From contig CABUZX010000003.1 of assembly GCA_902496185.1 (NCBI GenBank), positions 26,857 to 90,856 on the forward strand: a DNA stretch of 64,000 nucleotides, in the 5' to 3' direction. Below, piece after piece: positions 60,367 to 64,000 of the stretch. The notes beneath the pieces are model-generated. The model was not told where the DNA came from, did not search any database, and was given only the letters and a program-made list of their open reading frames with translations. The position numbers were made by a program, and so were the translations under genes. How positions within the stretch are numbered: the stretch's first letter is position 1; each line of letters begins with the position of its first letter. Source of the DNA: an uncultured Subdoligranulum sp. (GTDB taxonomy: Bacteria; Bacillota; Clostridia; Christensenellales; CAG-314).

Positions 60367-61777
60367 TAAGCCTCCTAAACAACCTTTCCTTATCCAGCGC
60401 CACCGCAGATTTGGTCGGTTTCGGCGCTTTGGTAGGTACGGGTTTTGAGGAGATATAATACCGCAATTCGTCCATTGCGTGGTCGTCCACCTTTTTCGGC
60501 GAATCGTTTGCGCCCCACCAATAACCTTTTATTTCTCTTATCATATTTACACAGTTTGAAAAAATAAAAAGTTTCGGTTTTCCGTCAACCACCTTTAAAA
60601 ATTGCTTTACTCGGTTTATTCCGCTAAACACGTCCTTGTTGACGTGAGTATTTACGGCAATGCCCTCTTGCCAAAAAAGTTCCGCAACACTTTTAGTGCT
60701 TGCAAGCGTCCTTTGATTTGAGGCAGAATCTATCAACGCCTCGTACCTGCCAAAGCTATCCGTATGCCAGTTTAGACGTTTGCAAATTTTCTTGATTTGC
60801 TCGGCGTGATATGCAACGTCCCTTTTTGCTTCGTAATGCTCTGCAACTACGTAAACGTTACCGTCAAAATCTACGGCGTACCAATGACAGCTTAAAGGAT
60901 TGTTTAATCCAGGGTCGATACTCAATTTGTCCTGCCACTCAAAAGGTATTTGAAAAGGCTCTATCACGTGTACGGCAGGGTCAAACTCCGAATATACCAA
61001 CCCCATACCCGTACCGAATTTTCCGTAGCGACGGCTGTTTAAACTGTCCTGACTGAGACTTTCCGTCATATACTGCACTTCTTCCTTTGGCAAAAAGGGA
61101 TTGTCCGCCCACTCCATAAAGATGCACCACACCTCCTTGCTTTGCGCGACGTTCAAAAAAATTTCGTCGTACACCCAGCTGAGCCCTTTTAGCGGTGTCA
61201 TCGTCCCAAATAACCTACCCGCCCTGTCAAGTACGCGCATTTGACACTCTCTATAAACGTCCAATGGCGGTTCTTCGTCAAACCAAACGTAATCAAGACT
61301 TGCTCCGGCAAACTTTTCGCGACCTGCCTCGCAACTCTTAAATCCGATTTTGCTCAATCCGCCAAAGACGTTTTTAATCAAAATATAGTCAATAATACCG
61401 TACTCCGCGCTACCCCTGTTGCCCGAAAGCATAACTACCTTTTCTATCCAACTTTTTTCAAGATATTGCATTATTTTTTTTTGCGCAACGTCCCTTTGTA
61501 CCTGTGTCGATAAGGAAACCACCCAGCCCTCCGTATCTGGCTTGTTGGGTAAATACGGATGTATTCCGCGGGCAATCCAAATGCACTCCACCGCCCCGCA
61601 CTCCGTTTTTCCGCTTCTGTTTCCGCCAAATACCCATTTGTTCTTTTTTTTACACTTGTGAAACTCAAGTTGCTTTTTGTGCACCTTGTTTCCCGAATTG
61701 TAACAAGCAATGGGCGAGCTTTTGCGCCGTTTTTGCTCTTTTTCGATTTGACGTATCCGTTCGATAATTTCTTTCAT
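60338..61777 (-). CDS. Phage terminase large subunit
   Basis: The 479-residue packaging motor has the Walker A variant FGGNRSGKTECGAVE near residue 51, Walker B YVWFDEEPPLDVY near residue 169, a coupling TPLKGLSWVYDEI, and an RNase-H-like nuclease with SIDPGLNNP, LIDSASNQR and DDHAMDELRYYI as the acidic residues. All catalytic marks appear intact. No small-terminase gene is recognised next to it. It starts 69 nt from the divergent gene at 61847. Confidence 0.92.
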   Translation of the reverse strand: MKEIIERIRQIEKEQKRRKSSPIACYNSGNKVHKKQLEFHKCKKKNKWVFGGNRSGKTECGAVECIWIARGIHPYLPNKPDTEGWVVSLSTQVQRDVAQKKIMQYLEKSWIEKVVMLSGNRGSAEYGIIDYILIKNVFGGLSKIGFKSCEAGREKFAGASLDYVWFDEEPPLDVYRECQMRVLDRAGRLFGTMTPLKGLSWVYDEIFLNVAQSKEVWCIFMEWADNPFLPKEEVQYMTESLSQDSLNSRRYGKFGTGMGLVYSEFDPAVHVIEPFQIPFEWQDKLSIDPGLNNPLSCHWYAVDFDGNVYVVAEHYEAKRDVAYHAEQIKKICKRLNWHTDSFGRYEALIDSASNQRTLASTKSVAELFWQEGIAVNTHVNKDVFSGINRVKQFLKVVDGKPKLFIFSNCVNMIREIKGYWWGANDSPKKVDDHAMDELRYYISSKPVPTKAPKPTKSAVALDKERLFRRLNEGRNGLHF

Positions 61778-61846
61778 TTTTTGCCTTGTTTTTACCTTTT
61801 TTTTTGATAGGGTTGCATTAGAATATCGCCAAAGGAAGTTATTGAA

Positions 61847-62698
61847 ATGAAACGACTTGCAACACTACTTACATTGATATTCGTCACCTTTTCGGCGTTT
61901 TTTTGCTGTGCGTTTGCCGATTCTCCCATTGAAGATAATCCAACCCAAACACCCGTCTGGATAAGAATAACCAACGAAGACACCTGGCTTTACAAAAATC
62001 CCACCTCAACCGAAGGCGACAAACTGTTTGTTTTGGCTTACACCTACTACGCCAAGGTTTTAGAAAGCACTCAAAACGGATTTTATTACGTAGAACTGAT
62101 GGAAAACTCTTCAGGCTTTGTCAAAATATACGGCTACGTTCTCAAAGACGACGTGACGGCAGCAGAAGAAACTCCCGTTTCACCCACCTATCCGACGGTG
62201 TTTACCACCGTTAAAACAAGCAACCTTATTTTGTTTAGCGCGCCGTCTGTATCCTCCGCGTCGGTTTGCGCCGTTTACGAAGGTCAAACTTTGTACTACT
62301 TTGGCAGTTATCCCACAAACGACAAAACTTGGTACTTCGTAAGATTTGGGCAAAACTTGTGTTACGTTGATGCTCTCGGCGTCACTACGCCTGCGATTTC
62401 GTTGCACCCTACTCCTTTGCCCATACAATCCGTTACTCCGCCAATTGAAGAAACTCCACCTGCAGAACAACCGCAAGACCAAGTAGAGCAATCCAACGAT
62501 TTTTCCAAACTTCAGATTGCAATAATAGCGCTGGTTGCCCTGTCAGCATTGGTAGTCGTAATCATCTTGTTTTTGCCTGCAAAGTCAAAAAAGCAAAAAT
62601 TTGAAAATTGCGACGTCGGTTTAAGCGAACTTGAACCACTTCATCAAAGCACCGGTTTAAGCGAACCCAAGCCTCGCTATTTTGACGATTTTTTGTAA
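61847..62698 (+). CDS. Secreted or membrane-anchored SH3-like protein
   Basis: The 283-residue protein has a signal peptide (KRLATLLTLIFVTFSAFFCCAFA), two SH3-like beta domains (WIRITNEDTWLYKNPTSTEGDKLFVLAYTYYAKVLE, and PTVFTTVKTSNLILFSAPSVSSASVCAVYEGQTLYYFG), a Pro/Glu/Gln-rich linker, one TM segment (IAIIALVALSALVVVIILFL) near residue 225-244, and a cytosolic tail. The topology is type I, SH3 outside. It is the only gene on the plus strand inside the phage-like cassette. AAGGAAG lies before ATG 61847. Roles could be cell-wall binding, superinfection exclusion, or a host gene caught between phage genes. Confidence 0.8.
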   Translation: MKRLATLLTLIFVTFSAFFCCAFADSPIEDNPTQTPVWIRITNEDTWLYKNPTSTEGDKLFVLAYTYYAKVLESTQNGFYYVELMENSSGFVKIYGYVLKDDVTAAEETPVSPTYPTVFTTVKTSNLILFSAPSVSSASVCAVYEGQTLYYFGSYPTNDKTWYFVRFGQNLCYVDALGVTTPAISLHPTPLPIQSVTPPIEETPPAEQPQDQVEQSNDFSKLQIAIIALVALSALVVVIILFLPAKSKKQKFENCDVGLSELEPLHQSTGLSEPKPRYFDDFL

Positions 62699-62720
62699 AC
62701 CAACTTTTTTGGCGACAAAA

Positions 62721-63194
62721 TCAAAAAGAACCGCCCTCGCTTGCAAAGTCAATGAGTTTTCTAAACCATACTTTTGACGAATAGTTTTTAAAAAACCAAA
62801 TTTCGTCTATGTTTTCCCTTTTAAAAAAATTGCCGACTTCGTCAAGCGCTTTGTGCAACAAACCGTAATATACGCCTTTGGTAATGCTTAATTTTTGCAT
62901 TACCTTTTGGATATCGAGTTTTTTGACGTATCGCAAAACAATCAATTTGCGCATATCCGTATTCAAGTTATTTAAAGCGCGCGTCAATACGTTATAAATA
63001 TTCAATAATTGATTTTTTTGGTTGATTAACTTTATTATGCTCTCAACCTGTAAAGACGTGTCCTCTTTTACGTTGTTGCCAAAATTGTGCGTACCCAATG
63101 CCTTGTTGTAAATGTTAAAGTCTGCCTGATCTATGTACCCCGAAAGATAACCGTAACTTTTTAGCAAACCTATCCTATAATCTTTGCCGTTCAT
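62721..63194 (-). CDS. Sigma-region-4-like phage transcription regulator (RinA/ArpU-like)
   Basis: The 157-residue protein has a C-terminal helix-turn-helix resembling sigma region 4: LNTDMRKLIVLRYVKKLDIQKVMQKLSITKGVYYGLLHKALDEVGNFF. Proteins of this type (RinA, ArpU, DUF1492) switch on late phage genes next to the terminase. AGAGGAG lies before ATG 63194. It would be the first gene of the cassette and read towards the terminase. Function by fold and position. Confidence 0.75.
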   Translation of the reverse strand: MNGKDYRIGLLKSYGYLSGYIDQADFNIYNKALGTHNFGNNVKEDTSLQVESIIKLINQKNQLLNIYNVLTRALNNLNTDMRKLIVLRYVKKLDIQKVMQKLSITKGVYYGLLHKALDEVGNFFKRENIDEIWFFKNYSSKVWFRKLIDFASEGGSF

Positions 63195-63321
63195 ATATAT
63201 CTCCTCTTAGACGATTACAGGCTTTACCATCGGGGCTTGATATTGCCTGCTCTCATCTTCACTCCCATACTATCAAATAAATCACGACAACTGTTTGTCA
63301 TATTTAGCGTTTAAGAATAAT

Positions 63322-63345
63322 AATTTTGAACATTTGTTCAAAATT
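63322..63345. promoter_or_regulatory. 24-bp palindrome with GAAC-N4-GTTC core (LexA-box-like)
   Basis: AATTTTGAAC, the spacer ATTT, and GTTCAAAATT form a perfect inverted repeat. The GAAC-N4-GTTC core matches the Gram-positive SOS box except for the outer C/G. It lies 128 nt upstream of the phage regulator start. Confidence 0.6.
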
Positions 63346-63406
63346 TTTGTTTTATTTTGTCGAATAATATAAATTCCACAAAACATTATCGGCAAAGCAT
63401 CAATTG

Positions 63407-63433
63407 ACCACGCGACGAAAAAGCGTGGTTTTT
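63407..63433 (+). terminator. Terminator-like hairpin
   Basis: The stem ACCACGC / GCGTGGT has a 9-nt loop and is followed by TTTT. No gene on this strand ends close by; it might end a small RNA that I cannot otherwise support. Confidence 0.55.
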
Positions 63434-63551
63434 ATCATAGACTCACAAATTATCAAAAAACACAATAAAGAAGATTATTTTATAAAGACAAACAGCTTAA
63501 ATATTTTGCTTATATTCAAATCATAATTACTCAACACCAAAAATAAGACAC

Positions 63552-63591
63552 AAAAAAACAGGCGGAAAAAAATATCCACCTGCTTTTTTTT
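63552..63591. terminator. Bidirectional terminator-like hairpin
   Basis: CAGG-C-GG pairs with CC-A-CCTG; an A7 run lies before and a T8 run after the hairpin. On the minus strand it could stop transcription from the right-edge gene before the phage cassette. Confidence 0.7.
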
Positions 63592-63724
63592 GGACTTTTA
63601 ATATTGGCACATACAAAAAGTCCATTTTGGTTCACCAGCCAAATAGGAGTATTAAAATTAAAACAACACCGTTTACCTTTTTGTAAGAATTAATAAATTT
63701 TTTAAAGCTTTTTTCCGACACTCA

Positions 63725-63778
63725 AAATGATAAAACTTTTAATCAAATATTACAGCCAACTTTTACGTTTTATCATTT
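63725..63778. repeat. Spaced 12-bp inverted repeat
   Basis: AAATGATAAAAC (63725-63736) and GTTTTATCATTT (63767-63778) are perfect reverse complements 30 nt apart. It could be an operator pair or an mRNA stem in the 3' region of the right-edge gene. Confidence 0.55.
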
Positions 63779-63825
63779 CGAGCAAAACGGAGGGTTTTAT
63801 TTATTGTTTTTAAATTTAATTATTT

Positions 63826-64000
63826 TTAACCACCTGGGTTAATGTTGTCAAAATATTTTCCAACACCGCCAGTTTGGTCGCCAGTCAGATTATCTCCGCC
63901 GGAAGAAACTTCGTTTTGAGTGTCTTGTACGCTTCCGGAGTACTCGTCACCGTAATAGGTGTTTCCGTCGTTGACTTGGTTGTTGGGGTTGGTTCTTCCG
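63826..64000 (-). CDS. C-terminal end of a Gly/Asn/Asp-rich protein, partial
   Basis: The minus-strand frame is open from the right edge to the TAA at 63828-63826 (58 codons visible). The peptide is polar, rich in Gly, Asn, Asp, Gln, Ser and Tyr, reading TYYGDEYSGSVQDTQNEVSS and ending KYFDNINPGG. There are no Cys or Lys-rich stretches. Low-complexity tails of this kind occur on secreted or envelope proteins, but identity and role need the upstream part. Confidence 0.75.
   Translation of the reverse strand, partial: GRTNPNNQVNDGNTYYGDEYSGSVQDTQNEVSSGGDNLTGDQTGGVGKYFDNINPGG

Larger units (their letters stand above)
51726..63194 (-). mobile_element. Compact phage head/connector gene cassette (prophage remnant or domesticated element)
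   Basis: Eleven minus-strand genes in phage morphogenesis order run from a RinA/sigma-like regulator through terminase, portal, scaffold-like protein and capsid to connector and tail-like proteins. One gene on the plus strand (61847-62698) lies among them. All frames are open, overlaps are short and ribosome sites are good. No integrase, excisionase, replication, holin, endolysin or long tape-measure gene is visible, and I find no att repeats at the ends. The cassette abuts the heat-shock promoter region on one side and a gene-poor regulatory region on the other. Confidence 0.8.
63195..63825. other. Gene-free region upstream of the phage cassette
   Basis: These 631 nt hold no reading frame of note. 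They contain a 24-bp LexA-like palindrome, two terminator-like hairpins and a 12-bp spaced inverted repeat, each listed separately. It lies between the cassette regulator and the C-terminus of the right-edge gene, both on the minus strand. Confidence 0.7.

Noticed and set aside
1..64000. CRISPR array or insertion sequence
   Set aside because: I saw no regularly spaced direct repeats and no transposase or IS ends in any region.

Overview
The window is an AT-rich bacterial chromosome segment that reads as a Gram-positive, anaerobic, amino-acid-fermenting member of the Clostridia. The grounds are a complete L-lysine fermentation operon, an indolepyruvate:ferredoxin oxidoreductase, a tryptophanase, an NfnAB-type electron-bifurcating pair, HrcA/CIRCE heat-shock control, a sporulation-type sigma-K, RNase J, type III pantothenate kinase with an ECF S-component, and DUF4364. 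A genus cannot be named from this sequence alone.

Layout. 1-3.5 kb: the 5' part of a secreted subtilase that runs off the left edge, a DegV protein, three tRNAs (Gly, Cys, Leu), a small unknown gene and the decayed remnant of a DUF255 gene. 3.5-14 kb: a B12/lysine island with cobO (cobalamin adenosylation), kamB-kamC (putative reactivating chaperones of lysine 5,6-aminomutase), then a promoter, a lysine riboswitch and kal-kce-kdd-kamA-kamD-kamE-atoD-atoA. These convert lysine through beta-lysine, 3,5-diaminohexanoate and 3-aminobutyryl-CoA to crotonyl-CoA and acetoacetate. 14-17.7 kb: nfnB-nfnA, dtd and an alpha/beta hydrolase. 17.9-25 kb: typA, iorA-iorB, unknown genes and two tRNAs. 25-37.5 kb: rpsU, uvrB-uvrA, coaX with an ECF S-component, a Cys-rich micro-membrane protein, an acyltransferase-fold protein without its catalytic His, a U32 protein and RNase J. 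37.8-46.4 kb: serC-serA, a CopZ-like protein, RNase P RNA, sigK, tnaA, and padR-prmA-mtaB. 46.5-51.5 kb: the class I heat-shock operon hrcA-grpE-dnaK-dnaJ behind a perfect CIRCE. 51.7-63.2 kb: a compact phage head/connector cassette (regulator, terminase, portal, scaffold-like, capsid, connector and tail-like proteins) with no integrase, replication or lysis gene in view. The right edge holds the C-terminus of a Gly/Asn/Asp-rich protein.

The two most interesting signals are as follows. (1) The lysine riboswitch at 6538-6708 sits in front of a catabolic operon. The 3' strand of its P1 helix is the same segment as the 5' arm of an intrinsic terminator, so ligand-stabilised P1 should prevent termination. 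It therefore reads as a lysine ON switch for lysine degradation. (2) The capsid cassette has all genes open, is almost entirely on one strand, and lacks mobility and lysis genes. It carries a divergently transcribed surface-type SH3/TM gene within it and a LexA-like palindrome upstream. It may be a defective prophage, a satellite, or a domesticated particle or gene-transfer element.
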